35,820 nucleotides of DNA from the NCBI GenBank assembly GCA_019310195.1, contig JAFDET010000014.1, forward strand, positions 1 through 35,820. Direction: 5' to 3'. Shown piece by piece: positions 18,033-25,404 of this stretch. Source of the stretch: Deltaproteobacteria bacterium (lineage in GTDB: Bacteria > Myxococcota_A > UBA9160 > JAFDET01). The translations under genes were made by a program, and so were the position numbers. The notes under the pieces were generated by a model. It was not told the origin of the DNA, searched no databases, and worked only from the letters and a program-made list of their open reading frames with translations. Each line of letters opens with the position of its first letter. Position 1 is the stretch's first letter.

Positions 18033-19523
18033 ATGTTCGAAGCAGCCGAGCTGGGGCGGAAGGTCTCCAAGAAGGAGTTCGAGCGCCTGGAGCCGGAGCT
18101 CCGCACGAAGCTCCTGGAGACCCAACGGGAGCTCGCCGAGGCGGGGATCCCGGTCATCCTGATCGTGTCGGGCGTGGAGGGCGCCGGCAAGGGCGAGGTG
18201 GTGAACCGCCTGCACGAGTGGCTCGACACCCGCGGCATCACGACCTCCGCCTTCTGGGACGAGACCGACGAGGAACGCGAGCACCCGACGGCGTGGCGCT
18301 TCTGGCGACACATGCCCGAGCGGGGCAAGATCGCCATCTTCTTCGGCTCCTGGTACAGCGGGCCCATCGTCGAGCGCGCCTTTGGGAAGCTCTCCAATGG
18401 CGAGTTCGAACTCGAGCTCGACCGCATCGCCTCCCTGGAGCGCATGCTCGCGGCCGATGGCGCGCTGATCCTGAAGCTCTGGTACCACCTGCCCAAGAAG
18501 GAGCAGAGCAAGCGCATCGAGGCCGATCGCAAGGAAGACGGACGCAACACCCTCGACGTCTCCCCCTTCACCAAGAAGTTCGCCAAGCGCTTCGACGAGT
18601 TCGCCGCCGTCTCGGAGCGCGCCATCCGCAGGACCGACACCGGCCAGTGCGCGTGGCGGGTGATCGAGTCCACCAACCGGCGCTACCGCGACCTGGCCAC
18701 GGGATTCATCATCCTGGATGCCCTGCGCAGGCGTCTGGACAGCGAGGCCGCAACGCCCGAGCCGCCGGAGTCCCACGACATCGAGATCCCGGACCTCGAA
18801 GCAGCCCGCCTCACGATCCTCGACCGCGTGGATCTGACAGAGCGCATCGAGCCGGAGGCGTACAGCCGCGAGCTCAAGTCCCTACAGTCCAGGCTCAACG
18901 CGCTCTCGTGGAAGGCCTGGGAGCGCAAGAAGACCTGCGTGGCCCTCTTCGAGGGCTGGGACGCCGCCGGCAAAGGCGGCGCCATCCGCCGCGTGAACCG
19001 CGCCCTGGACGCCCGTCTCTACCGCGTCGTGCAGATCGCTGCGCCCACCGACGAGGAGCGGGCCCATCACTACCTGTGGCGCTTCTGGCGCGGCCTGCCG
19101 CGGGCAGGCCACATCACCCTCTACGACCGCTCCTGGTACGGTCGCGTGATGGTCGAGCGCGTCGAGGGGCTGGCCCGCGAGGAAGCCTGGCGTCGCTCGT
19201 ATCGGGAGATCAACGCCTTCGAGGAGCAGCTCTGCGACCACGGCATCACGCTGCTCAAGTTCTGGATGCACATCAGCCCGGAAGAGCAGCTCCGGCGCTT
19301 CCGAGAGCGGGAGCAGACGCCCCACAAGGCCCACAAGATCACGGAAGAGGACTGGCGCAACCGCGAGAAGTGGGACGAGTACCGGGCCGCCGTGAACGAG
19401 ATGGTCGCCAAGACGAGCACCAGCGAAGCGCCGTGGACGCTGGTGGCGGGCGACGACAAGCGCTTGGCCCGGGTCCAGGTGCTGAGGACGTTCGTCGAGG
19501 CGTTCGAGAAGGCGCTGGCCTAG
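18033..19523 (+). CDS. pap: Polyphosphate:AMP phosphotransferase (two-domain PPK2)
   Basis: The product has 496 residues and is built from two tandem PPK2 domains, the class II arrangement that makes ADP from AMP and polyphosphate. Walker A of the first domain is GVEGAGKGE (47-55) and of the second EGWDAAGKGG (about 306-315). The second domain has the lid and Walker B features YDRSWYGRVMVERVEG. In the first domain the matching segment is FFGSWYSGPIVERAFG, without the Asp-Arg pair, so the second domain is probably catalytic. The ATG at 18033 gives the usual family start MFEAAE; a GTG one codon earlier is possible. Its TAG shares bases with the stop of the next gene (CTAG). Confidence 0.93.
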   Translation: MFEAAELGRKVSKKEFERLEPELRTKLLETQRELAEAGIPVILIVSGVEGAGKGEVVNRLHEWLDTRGITTSAFWDETDEEREHPTAWRFWRHMPERGKIAIFFGSWYSGPIVERAFGKLSNGEFELELDRIASLERMLAADGALILKLWYHLPKKEQSKRIEADRKEDGRNTLDVSPFTKKFAKRFDEFAAVSERAIRRTDTGQCAWRVIESTNRRYRDLATGFIILDALRRRLDSEAATPEPPESHDIEIPDLEAARLTILDRVDLTERIEPEAYSRELKSLQSRLNALSWKAWERKKTCVALFEGWDAAGKGGAIRRVNRALDARLYRVVQIAAPTDEERAHHYLWRFWRGLPRAGHITLYDRSWYGRVMVERVEGLAREEAWRRSYREINAFEEQLCDHGITLLKFWMHISPEEQLRRFREREQTPHKAHKITEEDWRNREKWDEYRAAVNEMVAKTSTSEAPWTLVAGDDKRLARVQVLRTFVEAFEKALA

Positions 19524-19762
19524 GCAGCCAGGGCGGCCGCGGTGTCCGCCGGCGCGTGGTGTGCCTCGAGACGCGTGCAGCGCTTGCAGCTCGGATAGGC
19601 CTCGACCCGGGTGAGGGGATCCCGGACCACGATGCGGTTGGCCATCCAGCGCTCCAGCCCGATCCCGCACAGAGTGTGCTCGGAGTCGCGCCGCACGTGA
19701 TTGCGACCGTTGGGGGCCAGGTTGCGGCGCGCCGGCCGCGTGAAGTGGGTGAACCAGTTCAT
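19520..19762 (-). CDS. Small Cys/His-containing protein of unknown function
   Basis: The product has 80 residues and is basic at the N-terminus (FTRPARRNLAPNGRNHVRR). A later region has three Cys: TLCG and, after about 25 residues, SCKRC. Together with His near HTLCG this could form one zinc site, as in small HxxCG...CxxC proteins. I do not recognise a family. Support for a real gene is its fit in the gap, the exact stop-stop overlap with the convergent phosphotransferase gene (CTAG 19520-19523) and the spaced Cys/His pattern. Start choice is uncertain: ATG 19762 or GTG 19765, neither with a clear ribosome binding site. Confidence 0.55.
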   Translation of the reverse strand: MNWFTHFTRPARRNLAPNGRNHVRRDSEHTLCGIGLERWMANRIVVRDPLTRVEAYPSCKRCTRLEAHHAPADTAAALAA

Positions 19763-19895
19763 CACCCAATAAGTGCCCCCGAGCCGGGTTCAGGTGACGG
19801 AACGGGGCGATAAAGACGGAGCTGCGCGGCGAATGCCTGGCTCTGGCCCCCGCGGGGAGAGCTCTCGGCGGCGCCGAGCCCATCACGGGCTGCTG

Positions 19896-19901
19896 TAGAG
19901 T
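19896..19901 (+). promoter_or_regulatory. Probable leaderless -10 element for the GST gene
   Basis: TAGAGT ends exactly 6 bases before the ATG at 19908 and no Shine-Dalgarno is visible. The rest of the 145-base gap 19763-19907 holds a short stem AGCCC-ATCAC-GGGCT (19877-19891) and nothing else I can name. Confidence 0.4.
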
Positions 19902-19907
19902 CGCGCC

Positions 19908-20999
19908 ATGCCTGCGCCGGAGCTGGTCGTCTACGGCTCGGAGGTCTCCTACTTCACCGGGAAGCTCGAGGCGTACCTGCGCTTCAAGGAGATCCCCTAC
20001 GAGCGCAGGCCCATGACCATGCGGCTCTTCCGCGGCGTCGTGCCCGAGAAGACCGGAGCCGCGCAGATGCCGGCGGTGGAGCTCCCCGACGGGCGCTGGA
20101 TGACCGACACCACGCCGATCATCGCCTGGCTCGAAACGCAGCACCCGGAGCCCGCGGTGATTCCCGAAGATCCGCTGCAGGCCTTCCTCAGCCGGCTGCT
20201 CGAGGACCATGCCGACGAGTGGCTGTGGCGCCCGGCCATGCACTACCGCTGGAGCTACGCCGACGGGCGCCGCTTGCTGGGCGAACGGATCGTGCGCGAG
20301 CTGATGACCGACATCCCCCTGCCCCATGCGCTCAAGGTGCTCGCGATCCGGCGCCGACAACGCGGGACGTACGTACGCAAGGACGGCGTCGACGCCCGGA
20401 CCCGCGACCACGTGGAAGCCTGCTACACGCGCACGTTGGATCAGCTCTCGGGGGTGCTGGAGCGCCGCCAATTCTTCTTGGGCGAGCGCCCGACGCTGGC
20501 CGACTTCGGATTCATGGGGCCCCTGTTCCGCCACTTCGCGCTGGACCCGACGCCGGCTCGCATCATGCGCAACCGCGCGCCCGCGGTGTGGGCATGGGTG
20601 GCCCGGGTCTGGAACGCGCGCGCCGGCCGGCTGCACGGCCCGCTGGTCGAGGGTGTTCCCCCGGACTGGGAGCCGATCCTGGACGAGATCGGCGCCACCC
20701 ACCTGGAGCATCTGTGTGCCAATGCCGAGGCCTGGAAGGAGGGCCGGCGCCGCTTCGACGTCACGATCCAGGGCGTGGGGTACCGGCGACTGCCCACCTC
20801 GCGCTACCGGGTCTGGTGTCTCGAGCGCCTGCGGGCGCACTTCGCGGCCCTGTCCGAGCCCGCGCAGGGCGCGGCGCGCACCCTGCTGGAGAAGCACGCC
20901 TGCTGGGAGCCGCTCTGGCGCGTCGAAGGCGCCGCGTCCGGCCTGGATCCGCAGGGCCGGGCGCCCTTCGCCCCGGGCGAACGCGTCTACCCGGCCTGA
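19908..20999 (+). CDS. Glutathione S-transferase family protein
   Basis: The product has 363 residues, longer than the usual 200-230. Residues 1-80 form the thioredoxin-like domain: LVVYGSEVSYFTGKLEAYLR (6-25), QMPAVELPDGRWMTDTTPII with the cis-Pro in MPAVELPDG and the 'D(S/T)' glutathione contact. Residues about 85-250 are the helical domain (RRQFFLGERPTLADFGFMGP). The last 110 residues are an extra region of unknown role. There is no Cys or Ser at the usual position; Tyr15 or Ser14 in SEVSYFTGK could be catalytic. The substrate is unknown. The stop lies in a 14-base palindrome shared with the convergent CBS gene. Confidence 0.82.
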   Translation: MPAPELVVYGSEVSYFTGKLEAYLRFKEIPYERRPMTMRLFRGVVPEKTGAAQMPAVELPDGRWMTDTTPIIAWLETQHPEPAVIPEDPLQAFLSRLLEDHADEWLWRPAMHYRWSYADGRRLLGERIVRELMTDIPLPHALKVLAIRRRQRGTYVRKDGVDARTRDHVEACYTRTLDQLSGVLERRQFFLGERPTLADFGFMGPLFRHFALDPTPARIMRNRAPAVWAWVARVWNARAGRLHGPLVEGVPPDWEPILDEIGATHLEHLCANAEAWKEGRRRFDVTIQGVGYRRLPTSRYRVWCLERLRAHFAALSEPAQGAARTLLEKHACWEPLWRVEGAASGLDPQGRAPFAPGERVYPA

Positions 21000-21009
21000 G
21001 CCGGCTCAG
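20996..21009. repeat. 14-base perfect palindrome containing both convergent stop codons
   Basis: CTGAGCCGGCTCAG is its own reverse complement. It holds the TGA of the GST gene (20997-20999) and the TGA of the CBS gene (complement of 21006-21008). It has no loop or T-tract, so it is a poor intrinsic terminator. Confidence 0.5.
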
Positions 21010-21428
21010 CTTCGCTTGGGGCCCTTGCGCTGGGACTCGGTCGGCGGGTTCTTGGCCACCCAGCGGTGGTCCTCCACCAGCGTGAGCAGGTCGAAGGAGC
21101 TCAGCACCCCCACCACCTTCTGCTCATGGGTCACCACCACCCGATGGATCCCGTGGTTGCGCATGACCCGCGCTGCGATGCTCACGTCCTCGTACTTCGG
21201 CACCGTGTAGACCTTCTCGGTCATGATGCTGCTCACCGGCGCGCCGCCCTTCACGTCGCCCACCAGATCCGAGGCGGAGATGATGCCGACGGGCTGGCCG
21301 TCGCTGTCCACCACCGGCATGGCCCCGATCCTGTTGCGTTCCATCACGTGACGCACGTGGTCCACGGTGGTGTGCGGCTCTGTGGTGAGGACGGATTCCG
21401 TCATCAGCTCGTGGACCTTGACGTTCAT
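21006..21428 (-). CDS. Two-CBS-domain protein
   Basis: The product has 140 residues and consists of one Bateman module. CBS1 spans about 6-60 (MTESVLTTEP, RIGAMPVVDSDGQPVGIISA) and CBS2 about 70-130 (MTEKVYTVPK, HGIHRVVVTHEQKVVGVLSS). Such stand-alone pairs bind adenine nucleotides or SAM and modulate partners; the ligand here is unknown. The ATG at 21428 gives the usual start 'MNVKVHELMTE'; an ATG at 21443 would add five residues. It lies 27 bases downstream of the LLM oxidoreductase gene on the same strand and is probably cotranscribed with it. Confidence 0.88.
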   Translation of the reverse strand: MNVKVHELMTESVLTTEPHTTVDHVRHVMERNRIGAMPVVDSDGQPVGIISASDLVGDVKGGAPVSSIMTEKVYTVPKYEDVSIAARVMRNHGIHRVVVTHEQKVVGVLSSFDLLTLVEDHRWVAKNPPTESQRKGPKRS

Positions 21429-21455
21429 GGACCCCCGCGGCATCGCCGTCGTCGT

Positions 21456-22328
21456 TCATCCGCCCAGGGGCCGGATCACGCTCTCGGCGAAGTCTTCGAG
21501 ATAGGCGCGCTTCTGGTCCAGGCTCGACCCGGCGCCAACGCTGTACGTGAAAGGATAGGAGACGGTACCGGTCAAACCCCGATCCGCCAGCCGGGCCAGG
21601 CTGTCCGGCTCCGGCGGCGTGGTGAGCGGGACCAGGGCGTCGAAGGGCTCGTCTGCGCGACCGGCCGCGCGACGCAACCGCGCCAACTCCTCCAGGAACC
21701 CCGCCGCCTCGTCCGGGGTCTGGCCTGTGCCGATCCAGCCGTCGCCGCGTTGGGCGGCGCGGCGCAAGGCCGGCCGGCTGAGGCCACCCACCCAGAGGGG
21801 AACGGGCTTGGCGGGAGCCGGGCTCATCTGAAGCGTGTCGAAGGCGAAGTGCTCGCCGCGGTGCTCCACGGGTCGGCCCGTCCAGACCTTGCGCAACACG
21901 TCGATGGCCTCGTCGTAGCGGCGACCGCGGGTCTCGAACGGTACGCCCAGGGTCTCGAACTCCTCGCGGATCCAGCCGGCGCCGGTTCCCAGGACGACGC
22001 GATCGCCCGACAGCACGGCGGCGGTGCCCACGCTCTTCGCCACCTCCAGCGGGTGCCGCAGGGGGAGGATGTAGACCAGCGTGGCGAAGCGCAGCCGGTC
22101 GGTCGCCGCGGCCATGGCGCTGATGGTCGCCCACGGATCGGGGAACGGCGTGGCGCCGTCGAAGCCCGGGCGACCGTCCTCGGCGTAGGGGTAGCGGGAC
22201 TCCAGGCGGCCGGGAAAGAACAGGTGATCCGAGAGGAGCACGCCCTCGAAGCCCACCTCCTCGGCGATTCGGGCCGTCGGGATCAGCTGCTCCGGCTCCG
22301 TGAACGCGAGGGACTGCCAGAACTGCAT
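21456..22328 (-). CDS. LLM-class flavin-dependent (F420-type) oxidoreductase
   Basis: The product has 290 residues with a luciferase-like TIM barrel. Signatures are IAEEVGFEGVLLSDHLFFPG (22-41), LRFATLVYILPLRHPLEVAK, SGDRVVLGTGAGWIREEFET and VPLWVGGLSRPALRRAAQRG. The form resembles the TIGR03619 group, which is often assigned coenzyme F420 as cofactor; FMN is the alternative. The substrate is unknown. GGAG lies about 6 bases before the ATG at 22328, deciding the start within a frame that stays open to 22814. It is divergent from the PQQ dehydrogenase gene. The 69-base gap between them holds a KstR-like palindrome, hinting at a role in steroid metabolism. Confidence 0.85.
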   Translation of the reverse strand: MQFWQSLAFTEPEQLIPTARIAEEVGFEGVLLSDHLFFPGRLESRYPYAEDGRPGFDGATPFPDPWATISAMAAATDRLRFATLVYILPLRHPLEVAKSVGTAAVLSGDRVVLGTGAGWIREEFETLGVPFETRGRRYDEAIDVLRKVWTGRPVEHRGEHFAFDTLQMSPAPAKPVPLWVGGLSRPALRRAAQRGDGWIGTGQTPDEAAGFLEELARLRRAAGRADEPFDALVPLTTPPEPDSLARLADRGLTGTVSYPFTYSVGAGSSLDQKRAYLEDFAESVIRPLGG

Positions 22329-22361
22329 GGCGGCTCCGTTGGCTTGCAGGCCGGGCCAGAT

Positions 22362-22375
22362 TAGAACATGTTCCA
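22362..22375. promoter_or_regulatory. Palindrome fitting the KstR operator pattern TnnAACnnGTTnnA
   Basis: TAGAACATGTTCCA lies in the short gap between the divergent LLM and PQQ dehydrogenase genes; the central GAACATGTTC is a perfect palindrome. It satisfies every fixed base of the 14-base motif described for the mycobacterial steroid repressor KstR. A regulator gene is not in the window, so the identity of the binder is inference. Confidence 0.4.
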
Positions 22376-22397
22376 CTTCTCTCACAGGGAAGGATCC

Positions 22398-24365
22398 ATG
22401 CGTCGACGGCTCGCGACTGCGGCGCTCGCAGCGCTCCTGCTTCCGGCGTGCGATCCGGCGCCGCCGCCCATCGACCTGTCCGGACCGCTGGCGGACTGGC
22501 CGGTCTACGGCGGCGACGAGCGGGGCGGACGCTGGTCCCCGCTCACCCAGATCAACCGCGACAACGTCGGGCACCTGGAGGTCGCCTGGCAGTACCACCA
22601 CGGCGACGTCTCCGACGGCAGCGACGGGTCGACGCGCACCTCGTTCAACGCCACGCCCATCGTCGTAGACGACACGCTCTACTTCTGCACGTCGTTCAAC
22701 CGGGTGATCGCGCTCGACGCCGCCAGCGGCGAAGAACGCTGGACCTTCGACCCGGGGCAGCGGACCACGCGCCTGCACGGCCCCTACCCCCGCGTGTGTC
22801 GGGGCGTGGATCACTGGCGCGACCCCGAGCGCCGACCGGGCCAGGCCTGCGCCGCACGGATCTTCACCGGGACCCTCGACTCCCAGCTGATCGCGCTGGA
22901 CGCCGCCACCGGGGAGCCGTGCGCGGACTTCGGCCGCGGCGGGCGCGTGCAGCTTCGCGAGGGCATCGGCGAGGCTCCGGACTGGGAGTACTACCCGACG
23001 TCGCCGCCGCTCACCGTACTGGACGTGGTGGTGGTGGGCGCGCTGGTGGCGGACAACGAGCGTGTGGACGCGCCGGCCGGCGTGGTGCGCGGCTTCGACG
23101 CGCGCAGCGGTGCGCTGCGCTGGGCCTGGGATCCGGTCCCGCCGGGATGGCAGGGACGGCCCACCACGGACGAGGGCGAGTTCACCGCTGGCACGCCCAA
23201 TGTGTGGGCCCCGCTCTCGGCGGATACGGAGCGCGGCCTGGTCTTCGTTCCCACCGGAAACGCCTCACCGGACCACTTCGGAGGCCAGCGCCAGGGTCTC
23301 GATCACTACTCCAGCGCCACGGTCGCGCTGGACGCGCGCACGGGAACGGTGGCGTGGCACTTCCCGACCGTGCACCACGACCTGTGGGACTACGACGTGC
23401 CGGCCCAGCCCACGCTGCTGGATTTCCGGCATCCCGACGGGCGAGTCGTGCCCGCGCTGGTCCAGCCCACCAAGATGGGTCTCTTCTTCCTGCTGAACCG
23501 GCTGAACGGCCGGCCGCTGTTCCCGATCGAAGAGCGGCCGGTGCCCCAGGGCGGCGTGCCGGGCGAAACCCTGTCGCCGACGCAGCCCTTCCCCACCCAC
23601 CTGCCGCCGCTGCACCCAACCACACTTACCCCCGACGACGCCTTCGGCTTCACGCCCTGGGACCGGGGCAAGTGCCGCGAGCGCATCGCGGAGCTGCGCT
23701 CCGAAGGCATCTACACGCCGCCCTCTGTCGAGGGCAGCGTCATCTGGCCGGGTCCGGCGGGGGGCCCCAACTGGGGCGGCATCTCCCTCGATCCGGAGCG
23801 GAACCTCGCCTACGTGAACCAGATGCGCCTGCCCCTGGTGGTCAAGCTGATCTCGCGCGAGGACTACGACGCGCTGCCCGAGAAGACGGTTACCTACCCC
23901 AACGACATGTACCCGATGCAGGGCACGCCCTACGCGGTGGTCCGCGGGCCGCTGCTCTCGCCGCTGGGCGCACCATGCAACCCGCCGCCGTGGGGAACCC
24001 TGACCGCGCTCGACCTGAGCGCCGGGAAGATCCTCTGGGAGGTGCCGCTGGGCAGCAGCCGCGACCAGGCGCCGTGGCCGATCTGGTGGCTCCAGGGCGA
24101 CGTGGGTGCACCCAACCTGGGCGGGTCCATCGTCACCGCCGGCGGCCTGCTCTTCATCGGCGCCACCACCGAGAAGACGTTCCGCGCCTTCGACGTGGAG
24201 AATGGCCGCGTGATCTGGAGCACGCGACTGCCCTACACGGCCAACGCAACCCCGCTCACCTACCGGCTGGACGCGCAGGGCCGGCAATTCGTGGTAATCG
24301 CCTCGGGCGGCCACGGCTGGTCAAAACCCGGCGACGCCCTGATCGCCTTCGCCCTCCCCAACTAA
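22398..24365 (+). CDS. PQQ-dependent quinoprotein dehydrogenase, lipoprotein
   Basis: The product has 655 residues. A lipobox LLPAC puts the lipidated residue at Cys18, so the enzyme faces the periplasm. The rest is an eight-bladed beta-propeller: WPVYGGDERGGRWSPLTQIN (about 34-53) is the standard opening, repeats such as VIALDAASGEERWTF and LIALDAATGEPCADF are blade ends, and HHDLWDYDVPAQPTL is the conserved PQQ-site region of membrane-type glucose/quinate dehydrogenases. No heme c motif is present, so electrons probably pass to ubiquinone or a separate cytochrome. The substrate, an alcohol or sugar, is unknown. The ATG at 22398 follows AAGGA. The stop is immediately followed by palindromic repeat copy B. 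Confidence 0.9.
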   Translation: MRRRLATAALAALLLPACDPAPPPIDLSGPLADWPVYGGDERGGRWSPLTQINRDNVGHLEVAWQYHHGDVSDGSDGSTRTSFNATPIVVDDTLYFCTSFNRVIALDAASGEERWTFDPGQRTTRLHGPYPRVCRGVDHWRDPERRPGQACAARIFTGTLDSQLIALDAATGEPCADFGRGGRVQLREGIGEAPDWEYYPTSPPLTVLDVVVVGALVADNERVDAPAGVVRGFDARSGALRWAWDPVPPGWQGRPTTDEGEFTAGTPNVWAPLSADTERGLVFVPTGNASPDHFGGQRQGLDHYSSATVALDARTGTVAWHFPTVHHDLWDYDVPAQPTLLDFRHPDGRVVPALVQPTKMGLFFLLNRLNGRPLFPIEERPVPQGGVPGETLSPTQPFPTHLPPLHPTTLTPDDAFGFTPWDRGKCRERIAELRSEGIYTPPSVEGSVIWPGPAGGPNWGGISLDPERNLAYVNQMRLPLVVKLISREDYDALPEKTVTYPNDMYPMQGTPYAVVRGPLLSPLGAPCNPPPWGTLTALDLSAGKILWEVPLGSSRDQAPWPIWWLQGDVGAPNLGGSIVTAGGLLFIGATTEKTFRAFDVENGRVIWSTRLPYTANATPLTYRLDAQGRQFVVIASGGHGWSKPGDALIAFALPN

Positions 24366-24492
24366 CTGCACCCAGTACCAGACCTGCACGGAGGGACGTT
24401 CCTGCATAACTGCACTGGGGGTCAGTCCTACCCGCCAGGAGTGGTACTTGGTGCAGTTATGCAGGAACGTCCCTCCGTGCAGGTCTGGTACT
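24366..24492. repeat. Palindromic intergenic repeat, copy B
   Basis: Arms at 24374-24415 and 24451-24492 are perfect 42-base reverse complements around a 35-base loop. The first 50 bases after the PQQ dehydrogenase TAA start with CTGCAC and contain GGGACGTTCCTGCA, matching copy A in the same orientation relative to the preceding stop codon. As RNA it would form a very stable hairpin and could block read-through into the operon downstream. Confidence 0.9.
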
Positions 24493-24514
24493 TTATGTGA
24501 TCTCCCCGCGGGGG

Positions 24515-24543
24515 TTTACAGAAACGATACGTATCGTTATTGT
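24515..24543 (+). promoter_or_regulatory. Sigma70-type promoter of the steroid-ring degradation operon
   Basis: TTTACA at 24515-24520 (five of six -35 bases) and TATTGT at 24538-24543 (four of six -10 bases) are separated by exactly 17 bases. The local base composition is much more AT-rich than the surroundings. The predicted start of transcription is near 24550, so the ipdA message would have a leader of only about 3 bases. Confidence 0.65.
24523..24538. promoter_or_regulatory. 16-base perfect palindrome in the promoter spacer, TetR-type operator
   Basis: AACGATACGTATCGTT is its own reverse complement and fills the space between the -35 and -10 hexamers. GATAC/GTATC half sites of this kind are common operators of TetR-family repressors, and the position would block RNA polymerase. 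The sequence does not match the mycobacterial KstR2 motif as I recall it. The regulator is not in the window. Confidence 0.65.
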
Positions 24544-24552
24544 ATTCGGCCC

Positions 24553-25404
24553 TTGGACAAGCGCACCACAGAGCGCGAGGCCGTCGCCGAGCTCCGCGAC
24601 GGCATGACCATCGGCATCGGCGGTTGGGGCTCGCGCCGCAAGCCCATGTCCGTGGTGCGCGAGATCCTGCGCTCGGAGCTCCGGGACCTGACCCTGGTCA
24701 CCTACGGCGGTCCCGACGCCGGCCTGCTGTGCAAGACCGGCAAGGTCAGCCGGATCATCTACGGCTTCGTGTCCCTGGACTCGATCCCCCTGGAGCCGCA
24801 CTTCCGCGCGGTGCGTCAGGCCGGCTCCGTGGAGGCCGTGGAGCTGGACGAGGGCATGCTGCAGTGGGGGCTCTACGCGGCGACCCTGCGCCTGCCCTTC
24901 CTGCCCACCCGCGCCGGGCTGGGCTCCGACGTACTGGAGATCAACGAGCGCTGGATCAAGCCGGTGACCTCTCCGTACGCGGACGGCGAGGAGCTGGTGG
25001 CCATGCCCGCGATCGAGCTGGACGCCGCCTTCGTGCACCTGAACCGCGCGGACGCGCGGGGCAACGCCCAGTACCTGGGCCCCGACCCCTACTTCGACGA
25101 CCTCTTCTGCGGCGCCGCCAAGCGGCGCTTCGTGAGCTGCGAGCAGATCGTCGAGACCGGCGACCTGGTCAAGGGCGGCGTCCCCCAGACGCTGCTGCTC
25201 AACCGCAGCCAGGTGGACGGTGTGATCGAGGCGCCGCACGGCGCCCACTTCACCGAGTGTCCTCCGGACTACGGCCGCGACGAGGCTTTCCAGCGCGAGT
25301 ACGCCACCACCGCCAAGGACCCGGACCACTGGGACCGCTTCTACGCGAAGTACATCGACACCGTCGACGAGGCCGAGTACCAGAAGCGGGTGCGCGAAGC
25401 ATGA
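24553..25404 (+). CDS. ipdA: IpdA-like subunit of the steroid ring-cleaving CoA hydrolase
   Basis: The product has 283 residues and is homologous to the alpha subunit of family I CoA-transferases. It is very close in pattern to mycobacterial IpdA (Rv3551): DGMTIGIGGWGSRRKPM (16-32), LTLVTYGGPDAGLLCKTGKV, IIYGFVSLDS (69-77) and ELDEGMLQWG (97-106). IpdAB is known as a hydrolase that opens ring C of a cholesterol catabolite (COCHEA-CoA). The Glu of DEGML (residue 100) is probably the catalytic acid. The TTG start at 24553 gives MDKRTTEREAVAELRDG, which aligns with the mycobacterial N-terminus MPDKRTALDDAV; no ribosome binding site is seen, in keeping with a near-leaderless message. It overlaps ipdB by ATGA. 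Confidence 0.92.
   Translation: MDKRTTEREAVAELRDGMTIGIGGWGSRRKPMSVVREILRSELRDLTLVTYGGPDAGLLCKTGKVSRIIYGFVSLDSIPLEPHFRAVRQAGSVEAVELDEGMLQWGLYAATLRLPFLPTRAGLGSDVLEINERWIKPVTSPYADGEELVAMPAIELDAAFVHLNRADARGNAQYLGPDPYFDDLFCGAAKRRFVSCEQIVETGDLVKGGVPQTLLLNRSQVDGVIEAPHGAHFTECPPDYGRDEAFQREYATTAKDPDHWDRFYAKYIDTVDEAEYQKRVREA

Noticed and set aside
20996..21009. Palindrome between GST and CBS genes as an intrinsic terminator
   Set aside because: There is no loop and no T-tract on either strand; it is simply the sequence around two facing TGA stops.
24448..24552. Earlier start for ipdA inside repeat copy B
   Set aside because: It would translate the palindromic repeat, the operator and the promoter; similarity to IpdA begins at the TTG at 24553.
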